Below, one piece after another: positions 17,232-26,820 of a stretch of DNA of 64,000 nt. This DNA comes from Micromonospora sp. CP22 (lineage in GTDB: Bacteria; Actinomycetota; Actinomycetes; Mycobacteriales; Micromonosporaceae). The position numbers were made by a program, and so were the translations under genes. The notes under the pieces were generated by a model. That model was not told the DNA's origin, made no database searches, and worked only from the letters and a program-made list of their open reading frames with translations. The stretch spans positions 124,001-188,000 of the forward strand of contig NZ_VCJO01000006.1 in NCBI RefSeq assembly GCF_009712475.1, in the 5' to 3' direction. Every line of letters starts with the position of its first letter. Position 1 is the first letter of the stretch.

Positions 17232-18176
17232 TCAGCGCGCTGACCGCTGCGCCTTGACCGCGCTGTCGACCACGTCCCAGAGGGTGATGGCGACGATCAC
17301 CACGACGGAGATCCGGGCGACGGTGTCGATTCCGCCGTCGCGCAACCAGGCGAACCGGTCGACGAACTCCGGGTTGAGCAGCCGGTCGGTGAGCAGCAGC
17401 CAGATCGCCGGCACCGCGAACGCCAGGTTGAGCACGGCGTTGACGACGACCAACGGCCAGGTCCACCGACCGGCGCGGTATTTGGCCAGCTCCAGCCCGA
17501 TGTTGGCGACCAGCACGAGGATGAACACCGGCAACCAGGACGACCAGAGCGCCGGGTCGAGGATCGGGAGCCGTTCGCCGGCACCGATGACGGTCTGGAA
17601 GTGCTGCCACGGCAGGAAGGCGATGAACAGGCACAGGAACACCAGCGAGGCGCAGACGTCGACGAGGGTGGTGCCGCGCTGGACCGGCTCGGCGGGGAGT
17701 TGGTCGACGGTCCACTTCGGCATGTTCAACGGGGTGCCGAGCCGTTCGAGCACCGCGAAGACCGCCGTCACCCAGAAGGCGATCTGCACCGCGACGTTGA
17801 ACGCCGCGCTCACCCCGGCCCCGATGGCACCGGCCGGGTTGTCGGAGATGGTGGCCTGCACCACGCCGACCACCAACCCGACGAGGGCGGGCACGAAGCT
17901 GAGCAACAGGATCAGCAGGCGTTGCCAGGCCAGGTAGTAGGCGGGGCCGATGAGTTGGAGTCGACGGTCGGCGTAGCGGGCGGCGAGCTGGGCCGGGTCG
18001 CCCAGCTCGGTGAGGACCTCGCGCTCGGCCGTCTCGGCGTCCTGGCCGGTGGACGCCCGCCCTTCGACCATGTCCGCGATGAGGGCGCGCAGTTCGGTGG
18101 CGATCTCGTCGCGTCGCGCGGTCGGCACCGAGCGCAGGGTCGCGGCGAGATAGCGGTCGGTCAGGGTGGTTGTCAT
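17232..18176 (-). CDS. HAAS-type multi-pass membrane protein, PadR-linked
   Basis: Product of 314 aa. The N-terminal 80 residues are soluble and helical, with ELRALIADMVEGRAS and LTELGDPAQLAARYADR. This is the pattern of HAAS signalling domains (DUF1700/DUF1707-like) found beside PadR regulators. About seven hydrophobic segments follow. The ATG overlaps the stop of the padR-type gene (ATGA), so expression is coupled. A role in membrane-stress signalling or in modulating the PadR protein is plausible from context only. Confidence 0.75.
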   Translation of the reverse strand: MTTTLTDRYLAATLRSVPTARRDEIATELRALIADMVEGRASTGQDAETAEREVLTELGDPAQLAARYADRRLQLIGPAYYLAWQRLLILLLSFVPALVGLVVGVVQATISDNPAGAIGAGVSAAFNVAVQIAFWVTAVFAVLERLGTPLNMPKWTVDQLPAEPVQRGTTLVDVCASLVFLCLFIAFLPWQHFQTVIGAGERLPILDPALWSSWLPVFILVLVANIGLELAKYRAGRWTWPLVVVNAVLNLAFAVPAIWLLLTDRLLNPEFVDRFAWLRDGGIDTVARISVVVIVAITLWDVVDSAVKAQRSAR

Positions 18177-18514
18177 CGGGGGGCTCCTTCGATCAGGGCG
18201 GCCAGGGAGGTCTGCACGGCGGCGAAGTCGTCGAGGAGGAGGCGCAGCACCTGCTCGCCGGACTCACTGGTCCGGTAGAACTTGCGCGGCCGGCTCTCTT
18301 CGGTGTTCCACTCGCTGGTCAGCAGCCCCTGGTCCTCAAGTCGGCGCAGCAGGGGGTAGAGGGTGTTGGCGTCGACCGGGAAGCCGTGCCCGGTCAGACG
18401 TTGCAGCAGCGCGTAGCCGTAGTCGGGTTGGCGTAGGGCGACCAGGCTCGCCACCACGACCGTGCCCCGGCGTAGCTCCTGAAGGTGGGTCCGAAGGACC
18501 TCGTCAACGGCCAT
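18173..18514 (-). CDS. PadR-family transcriptional regulator
   Basis: Small winged-helix repressor of 113 aa: RRGTVVVASLVALRQPDYGYALLQRL is the N-terminal helix region, partly quoted as LVALRQPDYGYALLQRL. NTLYPLLRRLEDQGLL is the recognition helix, and ESRPRKFYRTSESGEQVL is the wing plus C-terminal dimer helix. This is the short PadR-s2 class. The ATG is expected to be the very first codon of the mRNA given the promoter at 18522-18551, and a perfect palindrome within that promoter suggests autorepression. Confidence 0.93.
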   Translation of the reverse strand: MAVDEVLRTHLQELRRGTVVVASLVALRQPDYGYALLQRLTGHGFPVDANTLYPLLRRLEDQGLLTSEWNTEESRPRKFYRTSESGEQVLRLLLDDFAAVQTSLAALIEGAPR

Positions 18515-18521
18515 GTGTCAC

Positions 18522-18551
18522 ACCATACTGTGTGTCGCACAGCATTGTCTA
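18522..18551 (-). promoter_or_regulatory. padR promoter with palindromic operator in the spacer
   Basis: On the minus strand TAGACA (18546-18551) and TATGGT (18522-18527) are separated by 18 bp. The spacer contains the inverted repeat CTGTG-N5-CACAG (18528-18542), which fills it except for three bases. The -10 ends 7 nt before the ATG, so the mRNA should be leaderless. Confidence 0.65.
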
Positions 18552-18617
18552 TCGCACATCGCTGTCTGACGCCCGACATGGTGTCACCCGATGGGTTTGG
18601 CGTCACAAGATGAAACT

Positions 18618-18647
18618 TTGCGGAGACTGCACGTTTGGTTCTAGGGT
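18618..18647 (+). promoter_or_regulatory. Probable promoter of the tetR-MFS unit
   Basis: TTGCGG (18618-18623), 18 bp, TAGGGT (18642-18647), then 6 nt to the GTG start at 18654. This predicts a leaderless transcript. The region between the two divergent regulators (18515-18653) is short enough for cross-regulation. Confidence 0.5.
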
Positions 18648-18653
18648 TTCGCC

Positions 18654-19268
18654 GTGACCCTCGACGACACGCAGCTGGGCCGGCGGGACCGCAAGAAGCG
18701 GCAGACCCGGGCCGCCCTCGCCACCGCCGCGCTGCGACTGGTCGCCGAACACGGGCTCGACCAGGTGACGGTCGAGGAGATCAGCGAGGCGGCGGACGTC
18801 TCCGCCCGGACGTTCTTCAACTACTTCCCGACCAAGGACGACGCCCTGGTGGGCGACCCCGAGGGGGAACGCGAGCGGGTGCTGCGTGCGCTCGCCGCCG
18901 TGCCCGTCGAGCAGCCCGCCCTGGAGGCGATGCGGCGGGCGTTCGCCGAACTGGTCGAGGAGATGCAGGGCGACGCCGAGCTGTGGCGGCTGCGGATGGG
19001 GGTCGTGGTGCAGCACCCGGTCCTGCTGGCGCGTCTCGTCGCCGGCAACGCCACCACCGAGAAGGCGCTCGTCGCGGCCGTGGCCGAACGCACCGGCCTG
19101 CCCGCCGACCATGGGTACCCCGCACTCGTGGTGGCGGTCGCCGGAGCCGCCCTGCGTACCGCGATGGTCCGGTGGGCGACCTGCGGCGCGGCCGGCTCCC
19201 TGGCGACGCTGCTCGACGAGGCGTTCGCCGCCGTCGCCGCCGGCCTGCCCGACCCCCGCACCGGCTGA
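18654..19268 (+). CDS. TetR-family transcriptional regulator
   Basis: Repressor of 204 aa. The helix-turn-helix is at about residues 18-62, with VTVEEISEAADVSARTFFNY followed by the TetR-typical FPTKDDAL. The ligand-binding domain is all-helical and has one cysteine (ATCGAAG). It stands 90 bp upstream of a DHA2-family efflux gene on the same strand, the usual arrangement for a local drug-responsive repressor. The GTG start follows directly after a -10 hexamer. Confidence 0.92.
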   Translation: MTLDDTQLGRRDRKKRQTRAALATAALRLVAEHGLDQVTVEEISEAADVSARTFFNYFPTKDDALVGDPEGERERVLRALAAVPVEQPALEAMRRAFAELVEEMQGDAELWRLRMGVVVQHPVLLARLVAGNATTEKALVAAVAERTGLPADHGYPALVVAVAGAALRTAMVRWATCGAAGSLATLLDEAFAAVAAGLPDPRTG

Positions 19269-19358
19269 CCGGCCGGGGCGCACCCTCGGGCCCGACGAGG
19301 CCCGCTCCAACCACCGGCGTGACCGCGCCGGGGCAGCACCATGCGTGAGGAAAGGTCC

Positions 19359-20939
19359 ATGACAGCTACGACTGAGCCGGTCGGCGCGCCCGTGACCGGC
19401 GCCGACCGGATGTCCCGCCGGGAGATCCTGCAAGCCCTCTCCGGGCTGATGGTCGGCATGTTCGTCGCGATTCTCGCCTCGACGGTGGTGGCCAACGCGC
19501 TGCCCCGCATCATCGCCGACCTCAACGGCACCCAGACCGTCTACACCTGGATCGTCACCACCGAGCTGCTGGCGATGACCGCCACCGTGCCGCTCTGGGG
19601 CAAGATGGCCGACCTCTACAGCAAGAAGCTGCTCATCCAGCTCTCCCTCGGCCTGTTCGTGGTCGGCTCGCTGATCGCCGGGCTCACCCCGAACGTCGAG
19701 GTGCTCCTGGTCAGCCGGGTCGTCCAGGGGATCGGGGCCGGTGGCATGACCGCCCTGGCGATGATCGTGATGGCCGCGATGATCCCGCCCCGGGAGCTGG
19801 GTCGCTACGCCGGCATCTTCGGTGCCGTCTTCGGCGTCGGCACCATCGCCGGCCCGCTCATCGGCGGCGTCCTGGTGGACACCTCCTGGCTGGGCTGGCG
19901 CTGGTGCTTCCTGATCGGCGTACCGTTCAGCATCCTGTCCATCGTGCTGCTCCAGCGGACCCTGCACCTGCCGGTCATCCGCCGTGAGGTACGCATCGAC
20001 TGGCTCGGCGCGGCGTTGATCACCGCTGGGGTCTCCACCCTGCTGATCTGGTCGTCACTGGCCGGCCACAAGTTCGCCTGGGTGTCCGGCTGGACCGCGC
20101 TGCTGGTCGCCGGTGGGTTGGCGCTGCTGGTGGCGGCCGTCTGGGTGGAGGCCCGGGTACCCGAACCGATCATCCCGCTGAAGATCTTCCGCAGCCGGAC
20201 CGTCGCGTTGACCACCGTCGCCAGCATGCTGGTCGGCGTCGCCCTCTTCGGCGGCACGGTGTTCCTGTCCCAGTACTTCCAGACCTCGCTGGGCAAGTCG
20301 CCGACGATCGCCGGCCTGATGAGCCTGCCGATGATTCTCGGCCTGCTGGTCTCCTCCACGGTCGCCGGCCAGCTCATCACGAAGTTCGGCCGGTGGAAGG
20401 CGTACCTGGTGGCGGGGGCGGCCGTGATGGTCGTCGGGATGCTGCTGCTGTCGACCATCACCGTCGACACCCCACTGCCGCTGCTGTTCAGCTACATGGC
20501 ACTGCTCGGCATCGGGGTCGGCATGCTCATGCAGAACCTGGTCCTGGCGGCGCAGAACGACGTGCCCGCCCACGAGCTGGGTGCCGCCACCTCCGTGCTG
20601 ACCTTCTTCCGCAGCATGGGCGGCGCGATCGGCGTGAGCGCCCTCGGCGCGGTGCTGGCCAACCGGGTCACCGGCCTGATGACCGAGCAACTCGGGCCCG
20701 CGGCGGGCGTCACCGACGGCGGCACGACCGAGGTACCCGACCTCTCCGCGCTGCCCGAGCCGATCCTGGCGATCGTGCGGGACGCGTACGCCACCGCCAC
20801 CTCGGAGCTGTTCCTGATCGGCGCGCCGATCGCCTTCCTCGCTCTGGTCGCGGTGCTGTTCATCCGGGAGAAGGCGCTGCACACGGTCAGCGGCGACGAG
20901 CGGGCCCGTCAGGAGGCGGCGCTGCCCACCGGGCACTGA
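19359..20939 (+). CDS. DHA2-family (14-helix) MFS drug efflux transporter
   Basis: Proton-driven multidrug exporter of 526 aa with about 14 hydrophobic helices. Motif A-like GKMADLYSKKLL follows helix 2, and RVVQGIGAGG with GPLIGGVLVD (motif C region) lies in the first half. A long extracytoplasmic loop near the C-terminus (GVTDGGTTEVPDLSALP) is typical of the EmrB/QacA group. I chose the ATG at 19359 because GAGGAAAGG (19347-19355) precedes it; an ATG at 19341 lacks such a site. Probably controlled by the upstream TetR protein. The substrate is unknown. Confidence 0.92.
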   Translation: MTATTEPVGAPVTGADRMSRREILQALSGLMVGMFVAILASTVVANALPRIIADLNGTQTVYTWIVTTELLAMTATVPLWGKMADLYSKKLLIQLSLGLFVVGSLIAGLTPNVEVLLVSRVVQGIGAGGMTALAMIVMAAMIPPRELGRYAGIFGAVFGVGTIAGPLIGGVLVDTSWLGWRWCFLIGVPFSILSIVLLQRTLHLPVIRREVRIDWLGAALITAGVSTLLIWSSLAGHKFAWVSGWTALLVAGGLALLVAAVWVEARVPEPIIPLKIFRSRTVALTTVASMLVGVALFGGTVFLSQYFQTSLGKSPTIAGLMSLPMILGLLVSSTVAGQLITKFGRWKAYLVAGAAVMVVGMLLLSTITVDTPLPLLFSYMALLGIGVGMLMQNLVLAAQNDVPAHELGAATSVLTFFRSMGGAIGVSALGAVLANRVTGLMTEQLGPAAGVTDGGTTEVPDLSALPEPILAIVRDAYATATSELFLIGAPIAFLALVAVLFIREKALHTVSGDERARQEAALPTGH

Positions 20940-20959
20940 GCATCCTGCTCCCGACGAAC

Positions 20960-20987
20960 GCGGGGTGCCCGGGAACGGGCACCCCGC
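20960..20987 (+). terminator. Strong hairpin after the MFS gene
   Basis: Perfect 12-bp stem GCGGGGTGCCCG / CGGGCACCCCGC around a GGAA tetraloop, 20 bp after the stop codon. It separates the efflux unit from dnaE. Confidence 0.75.
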
Positions 20988-21072
20988 GTCCGCCTGCGTC
21001 CGGTCCGAGTCCGCCAACCGACTGTCGTACGGGGGCCGCGCGGCGTGCTGGAACGCCCGCGGGAGGCAGCGT

Positions 21073-21078
21073 TAGGGT
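21073..21078 (+). promoter_or_regulatory. Probable -10 box of dnaE
   Basis: TAGGGT about 42 bp upstream of the dnaE ATG. No convincing -35 is visible. Confidence 0.3.
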
Positions 21079-21119
21079 TAGCCCCGACCGACTCGATCAG
21101 CTACCCGGGGGGCCTCCGC

Positions 21120-24100
21120 ATGGGCGATTCGTTCGCGCATCTGCACGTGCACACGGAGTACTCGATGCTCGACGGGGCAGCCCGGCTCAGGGACCTGTTC
21201 GCCGAGGTCAAGCGGCAGGGGATGCCGGCGGTGGCGATGACCGACCACGGCAACATGCACGGCGCGAACGACTTCTACAAGCAGGCGATGGCCGCCGGGG
21301 TGACCCCGATCCTGGGCATCGAGGCGTACGTGGCGCCGGAGTCACGGTTTCACAAGCAGCGGGTGCGGTGGGGGCGACCGGAGCAGAAGGGCGACGACGT
21401 CTCGGGTAGCGGTGGCTACACCCACAAGACGATCTGGGCGCGCAACCGGACCGGTCTGCACAACCTGTTCGCGCTGACCTCGCGCTCGTACACCGAGGGT
21501 TACTTCGTCAAGTGGCCACGGATGGACACCGAGCTGCTGGCCGAGTACTCCGAGGGCCTGATGGCCACCACCGGCTGCCCGTCCGGCGAGGTGCAGACCC
21601 GGCTGCGGCTCGGCCACGACGCGCAGGCCCTCGAGGCAGCCGCGAAGTACCAGGACATCTTCGGCAAGGAGAACTACTTCCTGGAGTTGATGGACCACGG
21701 GCTGGAGATCGAGAAGCGGGTCCGCGACGGCCTGCTGGAGATCGGTCGCAAGCTCAACATCCCGCCGGTGGTCACCAACGACTCGCACTACACGCACGAG
21801 TCGCAGGCCGAGGCGCACGATGTGCTGCTGTGCGTGCAGACCGGCAGCAACGTGGCCGACCCGAACCGGTTCAAGTTCGGGGGCAGCGGCTACTACATCA
21901 AGTCGGCCGACGAGATGCGCAGTGTGGACAGCTCCGACGCCTGGTTGGAGGGGTGCCGCAACACGCTGCTGGTGGCGGAGCGGGTCGACCCGTCCGGGAT
22001 GTTCGAGTTCCACAACCTGATGCCACGCTTCCCGGTGCCGGAGGGGGAGACCGAGGAGTCCTGGTTCCGGAAGGAGACCTTCGCCGGGCTGGCCCGCCGA
22101 TTCCCGGAGGGCATCCCCGAGGGCCACCTGGTGCAGGCCGAGTACGAGTTGGGCGTCATCATCCAGATGGGCTTCCCGTCGTACTTCCTCGTGGTGGCCG
22201 ACTTCATCCAGTGGGCCAAGAGCCAGGGCATCGCCGTCGGTCCCGGCCGTGGGTCCGCGGCCGGTTCCCTGGTCGCGTACGCCCTGGGCATCACCGACCT
22301 GGATCCGATCCCGCACGGGCTGATCTTCGAACGGTTCCTCAACCCAGAGCGGGTCTCCATGCCGGATGTCGACATCGACTTCGACGAGCGTCGGCGCGGT
22401 GAGGTGATCAAGTACGTCACCGACAAGTGGGGCGAGGACAAGGTCGCGCAGATCGCCACGTTCGGCACAATCAAGGCGAAGGCCGCGATCAAGGACTCGG
22501 CCCGGGTGCTGGGCTACCCGTACGCGGTCGGCGACCGGATCACCAAGGCCATGCCGCCGGCGGTGATGGGCAAGGACATCCCGCTCACCGGCATCTTCGA
22601 CCCGAAGCACCCCCGCTACGCCGAGGCCGGCGAGATCCGGGGCCTGTACGAGTCGGACCCCGACGTCCGCAAGGTGATCGACACCGCCAAGGGCATCGAG
22701 GGGTTGATCCGGCAGACCGGGGTGCACGCGGCGGGCGTCATCATGTCCGCCGAGCCGATCATCGAGCACATCCCGCTGATGCGCCGCGACGCCGACGGGG
22801 CCATCATCACCCAGTTCGACTACCCGACGTGCGAGTCGCTCGGGTTGTTGAAGATGGACTTCCTCGGCCTGCGGAACCTGACGATCATCGACGACGCGCT
22901 GAAGAACATCGAGCTGAACCACGGCCGCAAGGTCGACCTGCTCAAGCTGCCGCTGGACGACAAACCGACGTACGAACTGCTCGCCCGAGGTGACACCCTC
23001 GGCGTGTTCCAGCTCGACGGCGGGCCGATGCGTTCGCTGCTGCGGCTGATGAAGCCGGACAACTTCGAGGACATCTCCGCCGTCCTGGCGCTGTACCGGC
23101 CCGGCCCGATGGGGGCCAACTCGCACACGAACTACGCGCTGCGCAAGAACGGGCTCCAGGAGATCACCCCGATCCACCCGGAGTTGGCCGAGCCGCTGGA
23201 GGAGATCCTCGGCCCGACCTACGGCCTGATCGTCTACCAGGAGCAGGTGCAGCGCGCCGCCCAGGTGCTCGCCGGGTACAGCCTCGGCAAGGCCGACCTG
23301 CTGCGCCGGGCGATGGGCAAGAAGAAGAAGGAGGTCCTCGACAAGGAGTTCATCCCGTTCCGCGACGGGATGCGCAACAACGGCTACTCCGACGAGGCCA
23401 TCCAAACCCTGTGGGACATCCTCGTCCCGTTCGCCGACTACGCGTTCAACAAGGCGCACACCGCCGGTTACGGGCTGGTGTCGTACTGGACCGGCTACCT
23501 GAAGGCCAACTACCCGGCCGAGTACATGGCGGCGTTGCTGACCTCCGTCGGCGACGACAAGGACAAGATGGCCATGTACCTGTCGGAGTGCCGCCGGATG
23601 GGCATCCAGGTGCTGCCGCCGGACGTGAACACCTCGGCCGGCCCGTTCACCCCGGTCGGGCGGGAGATCCGCTTCGGGCTCGGCGCGATCCGCAACGTCG
23701 GCGCGAACGTGGTGGCCTCGATCATGCGCTGCCGCGAGGAGAAGGGCGAGTACACCGACTTCTACGACTTCCTGTCCAAGGTGGACGCGGTGGTCTGCAA
23801 CAAGAAGACCATCGAATCCTTGATCAAGGCGGGGGCGTTCGACTCGCTCAAGCACCCCCGCAAGGGCCTGCTCGCCGTGCACGCCGACGCCATCGACGCG
23901 TACGCGGACGTCAAGCGCAAGGAGGCCGTCGGGCAGTACGACCTGTTCGGCGCGGGTTTCGGCGACACCGAGGTGGCGACGAACACCACGGTCATGCCGA
24001 CCATCGCCGAGGGGGAGTGGGACAAGCGCGACAAGCTCGCCTTCGAACGCGAGATGCTCGGCCTGTACGTCTCCGACCACCCGTTGTTCGGTCTGGAACA

Positions 24101-24653
24101 CGTCCTCGGCGCGGCGGCCGACACCACCATCGCGGCGCTGTCGGAGGAGGGCACCGTGCCCGACGGTGCGGTGGTCACCCTCGCCGGCATCCTCTCCGGC
24201 GTGCAGCGACGGGTCACCAAGCAGGGTCGGGCGTGGGCCTCGGCGACCCTGGAGGACCTCGCCGGTGGCGTGGAGACGCTGTTCTTCCCGAACACCTACG
24301 AGGTGATCGGACAGTACATCGCCGAGGACGCGATCGTGGTGGTCAAGGGCCGGGTCGACCGACGCGACGACACCCCGCGCATCATGGCCATGGACATGTC
24401 CCTGCCGGACATCAGCACCACCAGCGCGAACAAGCCGGTCACCCTGACCATCCCGGTGACCCGCTGCACCCCGCCGCTGGTGGAACGGCTCAAGGAGACC
24501 CTGGTGCTGCATCCCGGCGACGCGGAGGTGCACGTCAAACTGCTCAACGGCACCCGGAGCACCACCCTGCGACTGGGGCCGGTACGCGTCGCCGCCACCA
24601 CCGCCCTGATGGCCGACCTGAAAAGCGTCCTGGGCCCCGCCAACGTGAACTAG
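21120..24653 (+). CDS. dnaE: DNA polymerase III subunit alpha (DnaE1 type)
   Basis: Replicative polymerase of 1177 aa. The N-terminal PHP domain keeps all nine metal ligands known from M. tuberculosis DnaE1, shifted by exactly five residues: H9, H11, D18, H43, E68, H102, C153, D221 and H223. It should therefore have intrinsic 3'-5' proofreading. The palm has PDVDIDF with D418 and D420, and D580 in [12 protein letters not shown]-terminal OB fold ([20 protein letters not shown]) and tail follow. The ATG at 21120 ([11 protein letters not shown]) aligns the PHP domain. No partner replication gene is adjacent, and a hairpin isolates it from the upstream MFS gene. Confidence 0.97.
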   Translation: MGDSFAHLHVHTEYSMLDGAARLRDLFAEVKRQGMPAVAMTDHGNMHGANDFYKQAMAAGVTPILGIEAYVAPESRFHKQRVRWGRPEQKGDDVSGSGGYTHKTIWARNRTGLHNLFALTSRSYTEGYFVKWPRMDTELLAEYSEGLMATTGCPSGEVQTRLRLGHDAQALEAAAKYQDIFGKENYFLELMDHGLEIEKRVRDGLLEIGRKLNIPPVVTNDSHYTHESQAEAHDVLLCVQTGSNVADPNRFKFGGSGYYIKSADEMRSVDSSDAWLEGCRNTLLVAERVDPSGMFEFHNLMPRFPVPEGETEESWFRKETFAGLARRFPEGIPEGHLVQAEYELGVIIQMGFPSYFLVVADFIQWAKSQGIAVGPGRGSAAGSLVAYALGITDLDPIPHGLIFERFLNPERVSMPDVDIDFDERRRGEVIKYVTDKWGEDKVAQIATFGTIKAKAAIKDSARVLGYPYAVGDRITKAMPPAVMGKDIPLTGIFDPKHPRYAEAGEIRGLYESDPDVRKVIDTAKGIEGLIRQTGVHAAGVIMSAEPIIEHIPLMRRDADGAIITQFDYPTCESLGLLKMDFLGLRNLTIIDDALKNIELNHGRKVDLLKLPLDDKPTYELLARGDTLGVFQLDGGPMRSLLRLMKPDNFEDISAVLALYRPGPMGANSHTNYALRKNGLQEITPIHPELAEPLEEILGPTYGLIVYQEQVQRAAQVLAGYSLGKADLLRRAMGKKKKEVLDKEFIPFRDGMRNNGYSDEAIQTLWDILVPFADYAFNKAHTAGYGLVSYWTGYLKANYPAEYMAALLTSVGDDKDKMAMYLSECRRMGIQVLPPDVNTSAGPFTPVGREIRFGLGAIRNVGANVVASIMRCREEKGEYTDFYDFLSKVDAVVCNKKTIESLIKAGAFDSLKHPRKGLLAVHADAIDAYADVKRKEAVGQYDLFGAGFGDTEVATNTTVMPTIAEGEWDKRDKLAFEREMLGLYVSDHPLFGLEHVLGAAADTTIAALSEEGTVPDGAVVTLAGILSGVQRRVTKQGRAWASATLEDLAGGVETLFFPNTYEVIGQYIAEDAIVVVKGRVDRRDDTPRIMAMDMSLPDISTTSANKPVTLTIPVTRCTPPLVERLKETLVLHPGDAEVHVKLLNGTRSTTLRLGPVRVAATTALMADLKSVLGPANVN

Positions 24654-24714
24654 CCCGGGCGGGCCGGGGGCCACCGGGGCGGGATTGGTGCTTAGGGCCG
24701 ACCGACGCGGCGGT

Positions 24715-24720
24715 TAGCGT
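24715..24720 (+). promoter_or_regulatory. Probable -10 box of the aminotransferase gene
   Basis: TAGCGT, 6 nt before the GTG start at 24727, consistent with a leaderless mRNA. A weak -35 (TTAGGG, 24692-24697) lies 17 bp upstream. Confidence 0.4.
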
Positions 24721-24726
24721 CGGGGC

Positions 24727-25764
24727 GTGGAACTGGAGCAGGCACAGAAGTTGTGGCAACCGCAGCCGGGCTGGCTGAACACCGCCAGCTACGGGTTGCC
24801 ACCCGACCCGGCGTGGGAGGCGTTGCAGGACGCGCTGGCCGCATGGCGGATGGGTCGGGGCTCGTGGGAGAGCTGGGGAGCGGAGACCGACAGGTGCCGC
24901 AGGGCGTTCGCGCGCCTGGTCGCGGTACCGGTGGCCGACGTCGCGGTCGGTGCCACCGTCTCACAGCTGCTCGCGCCGGTCGCCGCCGCGCTGCCCACCG
25001 GCGCCCGGGTGCTGGTGCCCGAGGTCGAGTTCACCTCCAACCTGTTTCCCTGGCTCGTCCAGGTCGAGCGGGGCGTCGAGGTACGCACCGTCGCGTTGGA
25101 GGAGTTGGCCGCCTCGGTCGACGCCGACACCGACCTGGTGGCGTTCAGCCTGGTGCAGTCGGCGGACGGCACCATCGCCGCGTACGACGAGATCGTCACG
25201 GCGGCCCGGGCCCACGGCGCGCTCGTCGCGGTCGACGCCACCCAGGCGTGCGGTTGGCTGCCGTTCGACGCGACCCGCGCGGACGTCGTGGTGGCCGGCG
25301 GATACAAGTGGCTGATGGGCCCCCGGGGCACCGCCTACGCCTACCTGGCTCCCGAGCTGCGGGACCGGCTGCGACCCGACGCCGCCGGCTGGTACGCGGG
25401 CCGCGATCCGCACGCCTCGTACTACGGGCCGCCGCTGCGGCTGGCCGACGACGCCCGCCGGTTCGACCTCTCACCGGCCTGGTTCAGCTGGGTGGGCGCG
25501 GCTCCCGCGCTGGAACTGCTGCTGGAGATCGGGGTCGCGCAGGTGCGGGCGTACGACGTGGCGCTGGCCAACCGGTTCCTCGCCGGGCTCGGCCAGCCGC
25601 CCGGGGACAGCGCGATCGTCACCGTCGAGGTACCCGGCGCGCAGGAGAAGCTGGAACGCGCCGGGGTACGCGCCGCGGTGCGGGCCGGCCGGGTCCGCGC
25701 CGCGTTCCACCTCTACTCCACCACCGAGGACGTCGACCTGGCCCTCGACGCCCTCACCTCCTGA
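24727..25764 (+). CDS. Class V aminotransferase (cysteine desulfurase/kynureninase-like fold)
   Basis: PLP-dependent fold-type I enzyme of 345 aa. K194 in [12 protein letters not shown] is the Schiff-base lysine. D and H-like positions in [13 protein letters not shown] match the cofactor ring-binding site, and the C-terminal small domain ends in a [14 protein letters not shown] motif. The absence of a cysteine-containing active-site loop near the C-terminus argues against a true NifS/IscS desulfurase. The substrate cannot be named. It is monocistronic, convergent with the SPFH gene, and separated from it by a hairpin. Confidence 0.85.
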   Translation: MELEQAQKLWQPQPGWLNTASYGLPPDPAWEALQDALAAWRMGRGSWESWGAETDRCRRAFARLVAVPVADVAVGATVSQLLAPVAAALPTGARVLVPEVEFTSNLFPWLVQVERGVEVRTVALEELAASVDADTDLVAFSLVQSADGTIAAYDEIVTAARAHGALVAVDATQACGWLPFDATRADVVVAGGYKWLMGPRGTAYAYLAPELRDRLRPDAAGWYAGRDPHASYYGPPLRLADDARRFDLSPAWFSWVGAAPALELLLEIGVAQVRAYDVALANRFLAGLGQPPGDSAIVTVEVPGAQEKLERAGVRAAVRAGRVRAAFHLYSTTEDVDLALDALTS

Positions 25765-25815
25765 CCGCGTCGTCCGCACCGCACCGGACGGCTCGCCGGT
25801 GTGCGGCCGCCGCCC

Positions 25816-25855
25816 GCCGCCCGCCCTCATCCCCTGACCGGTGAGGGCGGGCGGC
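25816..25855. terminator. Bidirectional hairpin between aminotransferase and SPFH genes
   Basis: Perfect 14-bp stem GCCGCCCGCCCTCA (25816-25829) with its complement (25842-25855) around a 12-nt loop. It ends at the base next to the SPFH stop codon, in a convergent gap. Confidence 0.75.
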
Positions 25856-26713
25856 TCACTTCCCGGTGATGATGCCCGGGTTGATGCACAGGCCGGGGGA
25901 GCTGCCGTGCTTGTCCGCGATCTCCAGGCAGCGGGTCACCTTGTCCACCTTCGCGTTGGTCTCGGTGACCTCCTTCTGGATCTCGGCGTTGAGGCGGTCC
26001 TGTTCGAGGTTGCGGGTCTGGGCGAGCTTGTCCTGGAACGCCTTGATGTTGCTCTCGGTCTTGTCGTCGTGGTTGACCCGGGTGATGGTGACCGACAGGA
26101 TCTCCACGTCGTCGGCCAGCCGCTCCTCGGCGTTGGCCTTGATGCTGGCGGCGAAGGGCTTCAGGTCGACGTTCAGGTTGCCGGTCTTCGCGTCGATGCG
26201 CTCCAACGGGTTGTAGGCGGTGAAGGCGTCGTTCACTGCGCTGTCGAGCTGGACGCCGACCCGCTGCCCCCGAAAGCTCTGGAAGTCACCCTTGTAGTCC
26301 ATGAACTGCTTCGGGGCGTTCTCGGGCTGGACCTGCCACTCGACGAGCACCTCCACGCACGCGTCGGCCAGCGTGCCGGTACGCACCCGGACGCACTGGT
26401 CGTTGCCGATGTGGTCGTACTTCTGCCGTCCGGCGTCCCACTCGCCGACCCGCTGCCACGGGGCGACCCACTTCAGGCCGGAGCCGGTGACCTCACCGGT
26501 CGGCTTGCCGAAGCTGGTGACGATGCCGACCGAGCGGATCGGCACCGAGTGGGCGCTCGACGCGACGGCGAAGACCGCCGTCGCGGCCAGGGCACCGACC
26601 GCCGTCAGCACCCCGAGCTGCCGTACCTGACGTTGCGAGCTGAGCAGGGTGACGGCGACAGCGATGATCGCGGTGGCGGCGGCGACGATCGCCAGGATGA
26701 AGCCGAAGGACAT
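25856..26713 (-). CDS. SPFH/prohibitin-like membrane protein
   Basis: Product of 285 aa. Two N-terminal hydrophobic segments (about 3-22 and 31-50) are followed by an SPFH-like domain. It starts with SVGIVTSFGKPTGEVTGSGLKWVAPWQRV, partly quoted as VGIVTSFGKPTGEVTGSGL, and contains ADDVEILSVTITRVNHDD, as in stomatin/prohibitin proteins. A charged coiled segment (FQDKLAQTRNLEQDRLNAEI) follows. Two cysteines near the C-terminus may pair. I chose the ATG at 26713 (MSFGFILAI) because AAAGG precedes it by 7 nt; an ATG eight codons upstream has no site. Likely a membrane scaffold; the specific role is unknown. Confidence 0.78.
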   Translation of the reverse strand: MSFGFILAIVAAATAIIAVAVTLLSSQRQVRQLGVLTAVGALAATAVFAVASSAHSVPIRSVGIVTSFGKPTGEVTGSGLKWVAPWQRVGEWDAGRQKYDHIGNDQCVRVRTGTLADACVEVLVEWQVQPENAPKQFMDYKGDFQSFRGQRVGVQLDSAVNDAFTAYNPLERIDAKTGNLNVDLKPFAASIKANAEERLADDVEILSVTITRVNHDDKTESNIKAFQDKLAQTRNLEQDRLNAEIQKEVTETNAKVDKVTRCLEIADKHGSSPGLCINPGIITGK

Positions 26714-26820
26714 GACGGGACCTTTCCGGGGTGACAACCTGCTGAGTTGATCATCAACTTAGCCGCCCGGGTCAAGCCCTTGACCAGCGGCGGGGCCCGG
26801 CCGGCAGGTCGAGGCGCCCG

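Noticed and set aside
21342..24674. 1110-codon open frame antisense to dnaE
   Set aside because: Arg/His/Val-rich composition typical of the reverse frame of a high-GC gene, no family features, and the other strand is certainly dnaE.
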